From Pegea sp. RAD2-039 (taxonomy: Eukaryota > Chordata > Thaliacea > Salpida > Salpidae), in assembly GCA_034620365.1 (NCBI GenBank), contig JAQGEQ010000232.1, positions 744,001 through 808,000 on the forward strand: a stretch of 64,000 nt of DNA, in the 5' to 3' direction. Numbering within the stretch: position 1 is the stretch's first letter; each line of letters opens with the position of its first letter. The position numbers were made by a program, and so were the translations under genes. Shown one piece after another: positions 21,389-32,013 of the stretch. The notes under the pieces are model-generated. The model saw only the letters and a program-made list of their open reading frames with translations. It was not told the origin of the DNA and made no database searches.

Positions 21389-22552
21389 ATGAAACTTTTA
21401 CATAAATATATTGATTATCATGATAAATCAGGTAAAGTGTCTTTAATCGCTGAAGATGGTGAAGATATGTGGCATACTTATAATCTGCTTCAAGTTGGTG
21501 ATCAGTTACAAGCTAGTACATTTAGAAAAGTACAACAAGAATCATCTACAGGTAGTGTATCTAACAACAGAGTTAGAACCACATTAACCATCAAGATAGA
21601 AGCTATTGACTTTGATTCGAAAGGTTGTACCCTTCATGTAAAAGGTAGAAATGTTGAGAAGAATCGTTTTGTAAGTATGGGTTCTTATCACACATTGGAT
21701 TTGGAACTTAATAGAAAGTTTGTTTTATGTAAAAGCTATTGGGACAGTGTACACCTAGACAGGATCAATATTGCCTGTGATCCTTCTCATACAGCGGATG
21801 TTGCTGCGGTTGTAATGCAGGAAGGACTTGCTAATGTTTGTTTGGTTCTTTCTAGTATGACTTTGATCAAAGCTAAAGTTGAAATGCCAATTCCACGTAA
21901 ACGTAGAGGGCACACTGATCAACATGATAAAGGAGTTATTAAATTTTTTGATGCTATAGTCCAAGCTATTTTGAATCATATAAACTTTGATGTAGTTAAA
22001 TGTATAATTTTGGCAAGTCCAGGTTTTTTGAGAGATCAATTCTATCAGCATCTTTTTTCAGAGGCTGTTAAGACACATAACAAACTTTTAATAGATAATA
22101 AAAGCAAATTTGTCAGAATTCATTCATCCTCTGGATTTATTCATTCATTAAAAGACGTTCTCACTGATAAGTTAATAGCTCCTCGAATTGCTGATACAAA
22201 AGCTTATGAAGAAATCAAAACTCTTAATGAATTCTATAAGAAGTTACAGAACGATAGTGATAGAGCTTGTTATGGTTTAAAACATGTAATTAAAGCTAAT
22301 AAAGCAGATGCAATTGAGGTTTTATTAGTTACTGATGGTTTAATTCGATCTCATGATGTAGCTGAACGAAAAATGTTGGTTGAAATTGTTGATAGTGTGA
22401 AAAGTAGTGGTGGAAGTGTTCAAATGTTTTCTTCGATGCATTCTACTGGTATCCAGTTGACTCAAATGACTGGAATCGCTGCCATTATGAGATTTCCTGT
22501 TCCTGGAATTGATGATGTAATAGATGACGATTCCGATGATTCTGATTTTTGA
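21389..22552 (+). CDS. PELO: Pelota (Dom34) ribosome-rescue factor
   Basis: Pelota works with the GTPase Hbs1 to split stalled ribosomes in No-Go and Non-Stop decay. The 387-residue product matches the family's usual length and aligns throughout with human PELO: GEDMWHTYNLLQVGD and the STGSVSNNRVRTTLTIK segment in the eRF1_1-like N-domain; DVAAVVMQEGLANVCLV and PRKRRGHTDQHDK at the start of the central eRF1_2 domain; HINFDVVKCIILASPGFLRD; FYKKLQNDSDRACYGLKHV and IAAIMRFPVPGID in the eRF1_3 domain. As expected for Pelota it lacks the GGQ motif of eRF1. The C-terminus is acidic (DDDSDDSDF). Unlike its neighbours it has no intron in the coding sequence. It follows the short acidic gene by 94 nt. 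Confidence 0.97.
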   Translation: MKLLHKYIDYHDKSGKVSLIAEDGEDMWHTYNLLQVGDQLQASTFRKVQQESSTGSVSNNRVRTTLTIKIEAIDFDSKGCTLHVKGRNVEKNRFVSMGSYHTLDLELNRKFVLCKSYWDSVHLDRINIACDPSHTADVAAVVMQEGLANVCLVLSSMTLIKAKVEMPIPRKRRGHTDQHDKGVIKFFDAIVQAILNHINFDVVKCIILASPGFLRDQFYQHLFSEAVKTHNKLLIDNKSKFVRIHSSSGFIHSLKDVLTDKLIAPRIADTKAYEEIKTLNEFYKKLQNDSDRACYGLKHVIKANKADAIEVLLVTDGLIRSHDVAERKMLVEIVDSVKSSGGSVQMFSSMHSTGIQLTQMTGIAAIMRFPVPGIDDVIDDDSDDSDF

Positions 22553-23559
22553 ATCTATTTTCTATTTATCTTAATTTATTTTTACTCTTTTCTGCTAGCC
22601 ATAATTAGCAAGCAAACCATTCGTATCTGTAGTCTGATGTATATATGTTGATGATAATTTAACATCATAAGATCATACTTTTTTGTAAATGATTTAGTTC
22701 TTTCAACTACCTTGTTTACAACAACTTATTATTTTTTTAAATATTTGTGTTATTTGTGAATTTCTTGTTTTGAGATATTTGTGAAATCTAGCATCTGGAA
22801 GACTTAAAGATCACTTTTTATGGATGTTGATGTGTTTGTGGTTGTCTTGAGTCACTAATACAAGATTTTGGGGCACCAAATTTGGGTCTTGTACTGATTT
22901 AGAAGCTACATTTTGTTGTAACCATCAAAAGTTTGATATTCATTAACCTCATCTTAAATCTTTAAAAATTTGAATAAATTGAAGATTTTAAACAAATTTA
23001 TTTCTGATTTTGTTTTATTAATTGACCAATTGCATAAGTATTTCAAATACGGACAGGGCCGCACTTCTTATATCAGTGGCTCTTAGCTTATAATGAATCT
23101 GAACACATCCTAGTCCAAAAATTATGATAATATTAAGAACTGATTTTAAAATGTGTAAAAGGAAATTTGACTCCATTTAATTCTAAAGTTTCCAAGATTT
23201 GTTGGTGATTTAAACATAATAAACTTAACTGATGTTTTGTAAAGCTTACTTTATTTCAATTCGAGAAAAAGGATCATGATGTAAAGCTTGATTAATGTTT
23301 TCTAAAAGGAAGATGACGATAAAACAATTTTAAGCATTCAATTAGGTTCAAATTATAAGATCAAAAATTCACTTTTGAACACCTAAAAGTATACATTTGA
23401 CAAGAAGTTCAATTTTACTAACTTCTTTCTGAACTTTTTGGTATTACAATTTTGATAATAAGGTTTTTACATTAAGTTCGTATTCAGGAATTTCTTTTGC
23501 TTTATAAAACTACGCTTAATATAAATATAACTCTTATCATAGAAAATTTAAGTTAAAAG
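22553..23559. other. PELO 3' flank and AT-rich intergenic region
   Basis: AT-rich sequence with AATAAA-like signals near 22973. No gene recognised. Confidence 0.4.
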
Positions 23560-23930
23560 ATAATTGGTCTGCTTCGGCCGAGAACGGACATGGGTATATA
23601 CATGCCATGACAGAAATTATCGATATCCAGTAGATATAGCCAATGAAACAGGGTTCCACGTTAGTCAGATTATGCTGCGGAATAGATTGATTGATGCAGC
23701 TGCTCCTGGTCGCATAAACGACCAGAACGACACTGACTGCAGTGACAAGCTGCCAACTTCGGCTTTAAATTTAGAGTTTTGCGTCTCTTAGAAGTGTTGT
23801 CATTAACCAGACACGTAAGGCACTTCTACCTGGGTTTTTCATGGAATTTTTCTTGTCTTAAATATGTGTCCACTTGGGCTCGAGCTCAGAACCTCCCGCC
23901 TGGTAGGCGGGTATGGTGTCTGCTGGACCA
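23560..23930 (-). mobile_element. tRNA-headed SINE
   Basis: Read on the minus strand from 23930, the first 60 nt are tRNA-like: an A-box TGGTCCAGCAG, an anticodon-arm-like hairpin CCCGC/GCGGG with a 7-nt loop (CTACCAG), and a B-box-like GCTCGAGCCC (23877-23886). The flanks do not make a tRNA acceptor stem, so this is not a tRNA gene. About 300 nt of non-AT-rich body follows, with blocks such as CAGGAGCAGCTGCATCAATC and AACGTGGAACCCTGTTTCAT, resembling SINEs with a conserved central core. I cannot name the core family. Confidence 0.65.
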
Positions 23931-24895
23931 AATAGATGAACAATATTTTAATAAATAGTATTCTCATTTCATTAGTCAAACAACATAAGATTTTTCAACT
24001 TATATTTTTGATAGCATAAAAAAACCTTGGTCACATTTATTAAGATTGTTTTCAATATATTTGAATTCTATTTAATCAAAGGTTTTCCTAGAAGCTTGTG
24101 ATAGACTTTAAAGACATTTTCATGGTTAATAATTTAAAACGAGATCATTACCTCAACTGTCTGTTAAGAATTAGTTTAGTTACTACACAAAAATTCTTTA
24201 AGACCAGAAATATCTGGACATTGTTGAAACCCTACAGTGTTTTCGTTTTACTATTTAATACTATCGATGATTTTTATCACACTTTCACGACGTTTCATTG
24301 GTATAACCGCGTTGGTCACTAAGAAGTAAGATTCAAGTGATGTTATTAACAAGTGATTAATTATACTACTAAATCTAACAAAAGAAGTTTACTGGTTTTC
24401 AACCCATTATTGTCACTTTGCTTACACACTCAGTACCTTTCACCAACAAGTAGAGAGAGTTTATTTGTATTTGTCAAAGTTTTTCAAATTGTTTCTTTAA
24501 GTAGTGCCATAGGAATATTAATCACTAAATATGTTGTACAAAGAAGGCTTTCGTGGCTTTTTGGAAGATTTATTTTATTTATAGGTCAATATTTAATGGT
24601 ATAAATTCTATAAGTGAAATATTTTATAGTCTTCTAATTACTAATGATTTTGAGTTTGTCAAGATCTTTCAGTTTAAAATATGAGGCAAATAAGTTTCTG
24701 CTAATTCAATTGTTTAAAACCACTTAAAACAGTTTTTGTTCTGAATTTTGAACAAGTATTTAATTACATTTTATTATTGATATAGTATTTAGCTTCGATT
24801 AAAAGATACAAATAAATTATAAATTGGTTATAGAACATTTTCGAAAAAACATTAACAAAATGGCTTTTTTTACAAATGCTTCAATCTAAGTTTCA
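23931..24895. other. AT-rich intergenic region, no gene recognised
   Basis: Two short plus-strand frames (24098-24322 and 24353-24604) have no recognisable motif, no splice-site support and low-complexity composition. I treat the stretch as non-coding. Confidence 0.35.
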
Positions 24896-25640
24896 TCACC
24901 ACTGCTGACCATAGCTTAAAGACTGTAAAATCAAATTTTTAATGGTTAAACTAACAATAAAAATAAATCTAATATTTAGAGTTACTTTATTGTGTAGAAA
25001 AACATTTAACAAGAAGGTCAACTGATTAATATAACAAAAACTAAGCCTAGTAGTTTCTAGTCTTAAAAACCAGTCTAGTAGTTTCGTTTTTGAGCTTACA
25101 TTATATCTGTTAGGAAGTTTAGCAGTGTAAGAATCTAAATGAACATCTCTATACATCTTCCTTGCATCAGTTTCTGATATCTTTAGATGAGCAGGAATAG
25201 GATCAACTTCTTTAGGAAGGAGATTATTCAAATCCGGAATATCTGGAAACCCCTGATTTTTGGCTTGCTCTAAATCAAGTAGTAAACATCGATTATGGTC
25301 GAATACAATAATGGCCAGATTTAATTCTGCTGGAAAGCCATTTTGAAAGACTTAAAAATCAATTTATCTAATTAACAATTAGACCGCAAAGTGTTTTTAA
25401 ATGATTTAATCGAATAAACAGCTAGAAATAATATTACAATAAAAATGATGCTTGTTTGTTTCTAAGAAATAAATAGTTTCTTGTAAACTTTAAAAAAAAG
25501 ATTTATATGAACAATTTGATACTTGTCTTTTTACCTAAAGTCTTTGGGTCATGTTTTTCTTTATTCCATTTTTCTCTGACGTCATGAGCTTTGTTGATGA
25601 CGTATTGTTTTCTTCGCGCTTCCCAGTGCATGGCTGACAT
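24896..25640 (-). CDS. Unrecognised 127-residue protein with X-box promoter; candidate ciliary gene
   Basis: Three exons on the minus strand: 25640-25535, 25350-25100 and 24922-24896, with consistent phases (106, 251 and 27 nt) and GT-AG introns. The product starts MSAMHWEARRKQYVINKAH, has a WNKEKHDPKTL segment, then NGFPAELNLAIIVFD, LPKEVDPIPAHLKISE, ARKMYRDVHLDSYTAKLP and ends NRYNSLSYGQQW. No signal peptide or membrane segment. An RFX-type X-box abuts the start codon, which in animals is common for ciliary genes. A small ciliary or microtubule-inner protein would fit the short, tyrosine/proline-rich form, but I recognise no family and this is inference. The second intron can be read through in frame, so a longer isoform is formally possible. 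Confidence 0.72.
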
Positions 25641-25643
25641 CTT

Positions 25644-25657
25644 GTTACTATGACAAC
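25644..25657 (-). promoter_or_regulatory. RFX X-box upstream of the unrecognised minus-strand gene
   Basis: GTTACTATGACAAC fits the X-box consensus RYYNYYATRRNRAC at every position and lies only 3 nt upstream of the ATG at 25640. X-boxes near starts are a known signature of ciliary genes. Confidence 0.6.
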
Positions 25658-25659
25658 AA

Positions 25660-26924
25660 CTTATCAACTTTCTAAAAAGTTTCCTTTAAAATGCTTCAAA
25701 ATATAAAACTAAATCTGAGGTTCAGTTTTAATTAAAAATTCTCAACTTTGGTGACATAAAATCGAACAGCTTGATTTAATATCTTTTGTAACTTTTACAT
25801 ATCTAAAAACCATTAAACTATATTCAAACTTTTAAATTGTAAAAACAAATTAAACTTTTAAATCAAATTGTTTTTTATATTTACAAAATAAAGTGTTTAT
25901 TTTTTAATAAAACTTAGATACTTTATAAAAAGATTGGCTTTTTCAAAAAGTTCACTTTTTCTTGCAACTAATCAATACAACTGTAATAAGTAAAAACTTC
26001 TCAAAAGTAAGATTTAAAAAAAAAGCTTTTAAAGTTATTTATTGATCTGAAATTAAAGTTTAAACTGATTAAGTACAAATAGTGATTCTCAGCTGAAACT
26101 CACAAAGCTCCTGCTTACTACTGAACCAAACACAAAAATAATATGAACAATACAAAGCAAAGGTTGTTTAGATTGTTGGATAAACAAAAGAAGTTGAAGC
26201 TCTCCAAAGTCACTCACTTTTGTAATCATTGTTTAGCCTGACAAGTTTTTTGAAAATGTAGCAATTTACTTTTTTTGTTAAAGACAATCTTGTAATACTT
26301 TGACTTCGTAAAAATCCAATTAAATTGTGTAAATAGAAAAGTATTTGTTTAAGGCTTTGGTTTTTATGAAATCCTGATAAAAGCCTGTTCTCAAGTATTT
26401 TGAAATAAAACTTCGTTTAAAGATAAATTAAAATAAAATGATTTCTAAAATATTTTAGTGAAGTTTGCAGCTTTTCATTTATTTTATTATTTATATTTTT
26501 TGGTTCAACTTAAATCGAACTTTCGATATCTCGATTAGTGACGTCATTGAGTGATCTTATCGGAGTTTAATCTTTTTACAAGAATGATAAATAGGTAATT
26601 GGATATCTATTTATGACGTGAACTAGTTTTTCACAATAATTATGCCTCCAGCTACAGCAAAGTTCTATTTTGTGTAAGTACACGCTGCTGACAAACTCTT
26701 AAGACCCTAAACCAACATTTACTGATAGAACAACTTTTCTAGTTAACTTTTGATAATTGAGCCACAAATTAAAAGAATATATCGACAAAATTGGCTTTTT
26801 GAAATTTACCCTAAAATTCCAATCAATTTTGCTAAATAAAAAACTTTAAATAAAAAAGACAAAACTTGTTTAACTTGATTTAAAAGTTTATTTTAACGCA
26901 TCGCAAGAGTATTTCACCTAGGTA
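25660..26924. other. AT-rich intergenic region with a TGACGTCA site
   Basis: Mostly AT-rich. GTGACGTCATTG (near 26539) is a CRE-type palindrome. At 26642 an ATG opens a tiny frame (MPPATAKFYFV) ending at a GTAAGT donor, with no following exon that I could find. Confidence 0.35.
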
Positions 26925-27742
26925 TTATAAATTGAGTGTATTTACAATCCAGACTTCATTTCTGCGATTATAAAATTTCCATGGCTCATCATAACCAACC
27001 ATATAAAAGAAATTAATAAGTAAGTTTTCTTTAGAAACACCATCTTCCAACAAATTAAAATAAAGTTCCTGAGCTTGATCCATATATTCGCTGAGTTTTG
27101 GATATCCTCCAAATCTCCTGGAAGTATATATTTCAACACTAGGTGGTAGAAAAGAGAAACAAATTCTTACTTGACGTAAACTTGAAACTGTAAGGTTTCA
27201 ATCTTAATGCCTTCATCTAAAGGTTTTGGAGGATTTGACTGAAATTCTGATGGCAAATAAAAACTCATTGTACTATTAACTGAGCAAAAAGCGCAGGGTC
27301 TACTGTATAGGCCCATTAGTACAGGTGTAGTCATTTCAATTTTGACACCTGGTAACAATAACATTAGCAACTTGTCGACGTAAATAACAACTGAAGCTAC
27401 CAGCAGAGTTTCGGCCACTAATATATCCGAAGAGTTGCATAAAACTTGAACCGCCATACGAATCATAAACGTTGCTTGTTGTAGTTTTTGTCACCCATTT
27501 TTGTCTTGAATAACTTCTCAATTCATAATTAGCACCCTGAAGTAACATAATTATCTATTTGTTCATCGATTATTTCAACTTACTTTAGAAATGACTTCAT
27601 ATGGAGCAGTTTGTAAAGAATTTGATGGAAGAGGAGATATACTTGGCTTGCTTGGAAAACCTTGACCTGACCAATTGAAACCAGAAAACTTCCCAGCGTT
27701 GCAAACTACGATGAGAGATAAAATAAAGATTAGAGATTTCAT
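26925..27742 (-). CDS. Secreted SOUL/heme-binding protein 1 (diverged paralogue)
   Basis: SOUL/HEBP-family protein. Related proteins bind heme or other tetrapyrroles; here a signal peptide (MKSLIFILSLIVVCNAG) predicts secretion or the endomembrane system. Exons on the minus strand: 27742-27584, 27536-27401, 27348-27171 and 27117-26925. Family landmarks: YEVISKGANYELRSYS near the start of the domain, FMQLFGYISGRN, KIEMTTPVLMG, RPCAFC with FYLPSEF, the FQVYVK strand and RFGGYPKLSEYMDQAQEL. Start at 27742 is chosen by comparison with the paralogues; an in-frame ATG at 27769 is possible. I placed the last acceptor at TTCCAG before GAGATTTGG, because it restores the family's VYVK-RFGG join; an earlier CTAG acceptor would insert seven residues. 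It is diverged from the three plus-strand copies but shares exon structure and promoter layout. Confidence 0.85.
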
Positions 27743-27784
27743 CTTCGAGTATTTTTGAGTGGTTTTCATCTTCAATTTTGCGTT

Positions 27785-27806
27785 TATTTAAAGCTTTTGA
27801 CACGTG
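27785..27806 (-). promoter_or_regulatory. CACGTG E-box plus TATA box, SOUL gene 1
   Basis: CACGTG at 27801-27806 and TTTAAATA (minus strand) at 27785-27792, eight bases apart, upstream of the ATG at 27742. The same 8-nt spacing is seen in the three plus-strand SOUL genes. Confidence 0.65.
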
Positions 27807-27809
27807 ACC

Positions 27810-28540
27810 ATGTAGTTTGCTGCAAGGGTTTTAAATGCTGCAGATAAACCGGTTTTTCAGCTTTCTTGTTGCAGAGTAGTTTGCAGCATTAAATAAGAGA
27901 AAATATTTGTAGTTTTTCAATGTAATTTGATGATGATTTTAAATGTAATTCATTTCAACTAATAGAAAAAGTTTAGTTGAAAATATTTTTTATTAAATGG
28001 GAAAAATCATTTTTATAAATAGACGACATTGGAGTTTGTTATTTATGTTCTCAGGTTTAATAAAAAATATAATAAAAATTATATTAATTATATTTAATAG
28101 AAATAAGTAAATTCAAATTATGTTAAAACGAAAATTGTTTAAATGATCAGATTTTCCAATTATTTTTTTAATCGTTTCAATGTTTATTGACATCTTGTAT
28201 TTTCTCCTTCAAATTTACTTTCAAGTCAGTAATCAGAACTACCAGTCAAAGATGTTTCATTTAGCAAATTATATTTACCTCAGACATCAAATATTCACCA
28301 AAAATCCGTGATATTCACGAATTTTAATATTAAATATTCACGAAAAATGAAATTTTTTCATCTAAACAGAAAAAAACTGAGAATTTCCGAAAACGTAGCA
28401 CACTCTTCAGAAACTAGAAAAAAAGATTTTTGTCTTTAGTTGCCATGACACTAATGCTCTAAGACATTAACAAAAGAATTTCTAGCCACAAATGACAATA
28501 AACAATAAATCAGTTGTAATACAAAAATATTCAGCTTCCT
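27810..28540. other. Intergenic between divergent SOUL genes
   Basis: AT-rich spacer. Contains several short ATATTCACGAAAAAT-like direct repeats near 28290-28350 and nothing coding. Confidence 0.4.
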
Positions 28541-28548
28541 GTATTCAT

Positions 28549-28570
28549 CACGTGACTAAAGGTTTAAATA
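28549..28570 (+). promoter_or_regulatory. CACGTG E-box plus TATA box, SOUL gene 2
   Basis: CACGTG at 28549-28554 and TTTAAATA at 28563-28570, 41 nt before the ATG. The whole block is nearly identical upstream of SOUL genes 3 and 5. Confidence 0.7.
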
Positions 28571-28610
28571 AACGCCGAATTCAAGCTTCTAGTCATAACA
28601 AAAATACTCA

Positions 28611-29351
28611 ATGATGAAGTCTTCAATCTTTATTCTCTCTCTAATCTCACTTTGCTGCGCTGGGAAGCTTGGATCTTTGTCAGATTCTGCAACTGGTGAT
28701 TATACAGTTCTTTCAAAGGTATGTTCAATTAGCAATCAACTAACAACTAGCTGACTAAGTGATTTCAGAACGACAACTATGAACTTAGAAGATATGCAAA
28801 CTTAACTTGGGTCTCAGTAGTTGCTAACACTCTTGTATATGATGAGTCCAACTTTGTTGATATTTTCAATTACATGAATGGTGAAAACTCTAAAGGTAAT
28901 TAACATAAGAAGATAGGATCAGAAATTGATGTTTTGTTGCTAGGAATAAAAGTTGAAGAAGCTGCACCCTTGATCACTCGCATAGCGATGAGTTCGTGTG
29001 CTTTCTGTCCTATTCCAATGATTAAAAGCTTTTATGTATCATCTGATGATCAAACAGATCTTCCTCTACCTCTGAGTGACAATGTTGTTATAGCTTTAAA
29101 ACCTGGCTTTGATGTTTACGTCAGGTCAGTCTTACGTTTTTTACTTCCATCAAGTGCTGATGACTTATATCTTTAACAGGAGTTTTGAAGGAAATGCGGA
29201 TCACGAAGAGTTTATGAGACAAGCCAATATTCTTTTAGAGGATTTGAAAGAAGATGGAATCGCTGAAAGTGATTTGTACCTTAACTACTTTTATATGGTT
29301 AAGTATGAAAATTCATTTAAAGAAGTTGGTATTGCAAAAAAACTTGCTTAA
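28611..29351 (+). CDS. Secreted SOUL/heme-binding protein 2
   Basis: SOUL-domain protein with signal peptide MMKSSIFILSLISLCCAG. Exons: 28611-28718, 28769-28895, 28944-29124 and 29180-29351, all GT-AG. Domain landmarks in order: VLSKNDNYELRRYANLTWVS, NFVDIFNYMNGEN, GIKVEEAAPLITRI, SSCAFCPIP, FYVSSDD, DVYVRSFEGNADHEEFMRQA, then NILLEDLKEDGIAESDLYL and YFYMVKYENSF. The family is known for heme/tetrapyrrole binding; I see no decisive ligand residue. Closest to SOUL genes 3 and 5, which share promoter, introns and 3' flank, so these three are recent duplicates. Ends in KKLA. A polyadenylation-like AATAAA lies near 29460. Confidence 0.9.
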
Positions 29352-31435
29352 ACTTGATGCCATTGATGAAATTAAAAGGAATTTGAACTTATCTACATCT
29401 TTTTCCTTTTACTAATGTCTTCTATATAATCATTTCTAGTTTATTATAACTGATAATTCAATAAAATAATTTGTAATATGAAATAAAAAGAACTTTGAGA
29501 AGAATGTTGTTTTTCATTAAATAGCTCACACAATTCAAAGATACAATTAAGACTGAGAAGTTATAAATAGGTTTTGGAAATAAATAATTTGATGCAAAAT
29601 TTGAAAAAAACTATTTTCTGAAAGCTTCTTTTTATTATAAAATGGAAAAGTTTAATTTGATCTTTTTTTATTGCTTTTATGTAGACAAAAAAAGCAAATA
29701 AAAAGTGATCATTAAAGAGGTTTTTGATAAATCAAATCACTTTAACTTGATTTGGAAAGTTAAATCATCTCTGAAAGATTCGTTTGATTTTTAATAAAAC
29801 CTTTTCAACCAAAAAAATTAGTCGCAAAAGTTGCATAATTAGATTTAATTAGATTAAATCAAACATTCTACAGAAACAATAGAAAATTTTATACCTTAAA
29901 GAGCTTATGAAACATGTCCTTGATCCTTTAAAAGATTTGAAAGAAAACAAAGTCTAAAAAAGCTTCTTAATACTTTTTATGGCTTATTAAGATGACTATT
30001 GTGCGATTTAACAACTGAAAAATTATTTTTATATCTGTTTGTATTAATTGTAATAAATAAAAATGATTATTTTAACTTTTGTATTGATTGCTAGAAGATA
30101 AAAGCAAAATGTTTTCTTCTTAGTTATTATTGGTTGTTAACGTAGAACATGAAATCAGTAAAAAGTAATATTTTGTTGCTGATTTGTTCCTTTAAAGTTT
30201 TTAAATTTTTTTATTTCTAACAAAGAATTTTACTAGAATAAATTTAAGTCTATTAAAGCTTTAATCTTATATTTAATCTAAAATGAATTAAAATTAGGTT
30301 TTATCCTTTTGTAATAGTATGTCATTAACAATTTAAGAATCATTTAAAATTAAACAGTTACATTAAAAAGAAGTTTGTTTAAAAGATTATTACAAATAGA
30401 GTTGTTGTTGATATTATGAAACAAATGTGGTGACAGTAAAAATAATATCATAATATCATAATATAAGTCATATAATCATAATAATTCTTTATTAGAATTA
30501 AAGTGAATGAAAAACTTATGTTCGAAATTTGAATTGAATCTTAAACAAAATATGCTACAAAAAAACTGAAAACTATTTACTTGAGATTAATTACAAAACT
30601 AGTGTTTTAATATAAATTAAACTTCTAAGTCATCGACAAATTATTTTGTTAAAAAGTAACAAATGTTAGAGCTTGACATTATCATTTTATTCTAGGAGGT
30701 ATTTGAAAACTAATTGCTTTAGTAAAAATGGTATAAGGGTGCAATAACTCTGCTGGTAATTAAATACTCATATGAATAATGTTAAAAGATATATTATAAG
30801 GTTGCTTTTATGCAAATGTTCATTGATTTTCATCAATGCAATTATTAATTGGGAGTACAACTGCACAAGATGCAGTTTTTAAAAGCTACTTGAAATGCTT
30901 ACCAGTTGATTGGTTGGAATTATAATTTTCGCTTATTAACTACACAATTATCTCTATTCTTAAAGAATGTAAAGTTCTAAAAGTTCATTCAAACTGTTAC
31001 AAAGAAAGAAGCTTTACTATATCTGCTTAAAACAGATCAATTCTATTCATTAATTGTTTGAATGGTAATCATCTAAAGTGGAGCACAAGATGCAGTTTGT
31101 AAAAGTCTTGAAATATTAGTCAGTTATTCTGATTGGCTGTTAATTTTCCATTTCAATCATTTTACAGAATAGTAATTCAAACACTTATGTCAGTTGAGTT
31201 AGCAAAAAGTTCAAAAAATAATCATTTTTTTGGTTGGTTTTTCCTCAAAGTGATAAATCTAAATGTGAAACAAACTCAAATAATTTTTAACTGATTTTAT
31301 AATAACTAGAAACTATAATTTGGAATTAAATTTATTTCAAAAAGAAAGTTTAGTTTTTGATATGAAACTTATTAAAAACTCATCTCACAGTCAACATAAA
31401 GCTCTTTAGAAATTTTATTTTTACGAAAAACTAAA
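29352..31435. other. Intergenic, AT-rich, with diverged direct repeats
   Basis: The first 150 nt are the SOUL 2 3' UTR, similar to those of genes 3 and 5. A block containing GCACAAGATGCAGTTT occurs near 30865 and again near 31083, about 220 bp apart and diverged. A short ATCATAAT-rich tract lies near 30440-30485. No gene seen. Confidence 0.4.
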
Positions 31436-31439
31436 TTGT

Positions 31440-31585
31440 AATAAAATCAAACTTTCGAAATCCAAACTTCATTTCGTGTTTTGAAAAAACGCATCGAATT
31501 ATTATAACCAACAGTATAAAATAAGTCCAGATTTAAATCACTAATACCATCATTATTTAATAAGCATAGAATAATCTAAATTATA
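31440..31585 (-). pseudogene. Relic last exon of a SOUL gene
   Basis: Minus-strand reading gives LLNNDGISDLNLDLFYTVGY, then NNSMRFFKTRNEVWI, clearly matching the last exon of SOUL gene 4 (LLNADGISDSDLNLDLFYAV...). No other SOUL exons are found in the expected order nearby, so this is a dead fragment. Confidence 0.8.
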
Positions 31586-31618
31586 TAAACTTCTTTAACT
31601 ATATTTTCGTCCGTATTC

Positions 31619-31740
31619 ACCAAAATATACTCGAAATTAATTTTCTAAAAACTCTCGAAATTAATTTTCTAAAAACTCTCGAAATTAATTTTCTAAAAAT
31701 TCTAGAAATTAATTTTCTAAAAATTCTCGAAATTAATTTT
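31619..31740. repeat. Short tandem repeat, about 24-bp unit, 4-5 copies
   Basis: The unit CTCGAAATTAATTTTCTAAA plus four more bases is repeated four to five times, with few substitutions. It sits between the SOUL relic exon and SOUL gene 3. Confidence 0.88.
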
Positions 31741-31951
31741 TTGGTAACAATAAGCAGATTAAAAAAGAGGAAGTTTAAAAAGGGGAAGTTTGTAAGCGTG
31801 ATGTCTGTCTTCAAAAACTAAAAAAAGAAACTAGTTTTGTAAAAATAGCATCACACAAATGCTTTAGGGCAAAAACGGTTTTGGCCAAAAACAACAACAA
31901 ATAATAACTCAGTTTCTACATTAACAACTATATTCAGTTTCCTGTATTCAT

Positions 31952-31973
31952 CACGTGACTAAAGGTTTAAATA
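31952..31973 (+). promoter_or_regulatory. CACGTG E-box plus TATA box, SOUL gene 3
   Basis: CACGTG at 31952-31957, TTTAAATA at 31966-31973, and 41 nt from the TATA end to the ATG, exactly as in genes 2 and 5. Confidence 0.7.
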
Positions 31974-32013
31974 GACGCCGAATTCAAGCTTCTAGTCACA
32001 ACAAAAATACTCA

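Noticed and set aside
21755-22051. 98-codon minus-strand frame
   Set aside because: Antisense shadow of the Pelota coding sequence.
23870-23930. tRNA gene on the minus strand (anticodon-like ACC)
   Set aside because: A- and B-box-like blocks are present, but the sequences on either side cannot form an acceptor stem and the T-arm is poor. A SINE head explains it better.
24098-24604. Two plus-strand frames of 74 and 83 codons
   Set aside because: Low-complexity, no motif and no splice or paralogue support; they are within what chance gives in this composition.
26642-26676. Possible first exon MPPATAKFYFV with a GTAAGT donor
   Set aside because: No following plus-strand exon could be found before the minus-strand SOUL gene. 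Too short to support.
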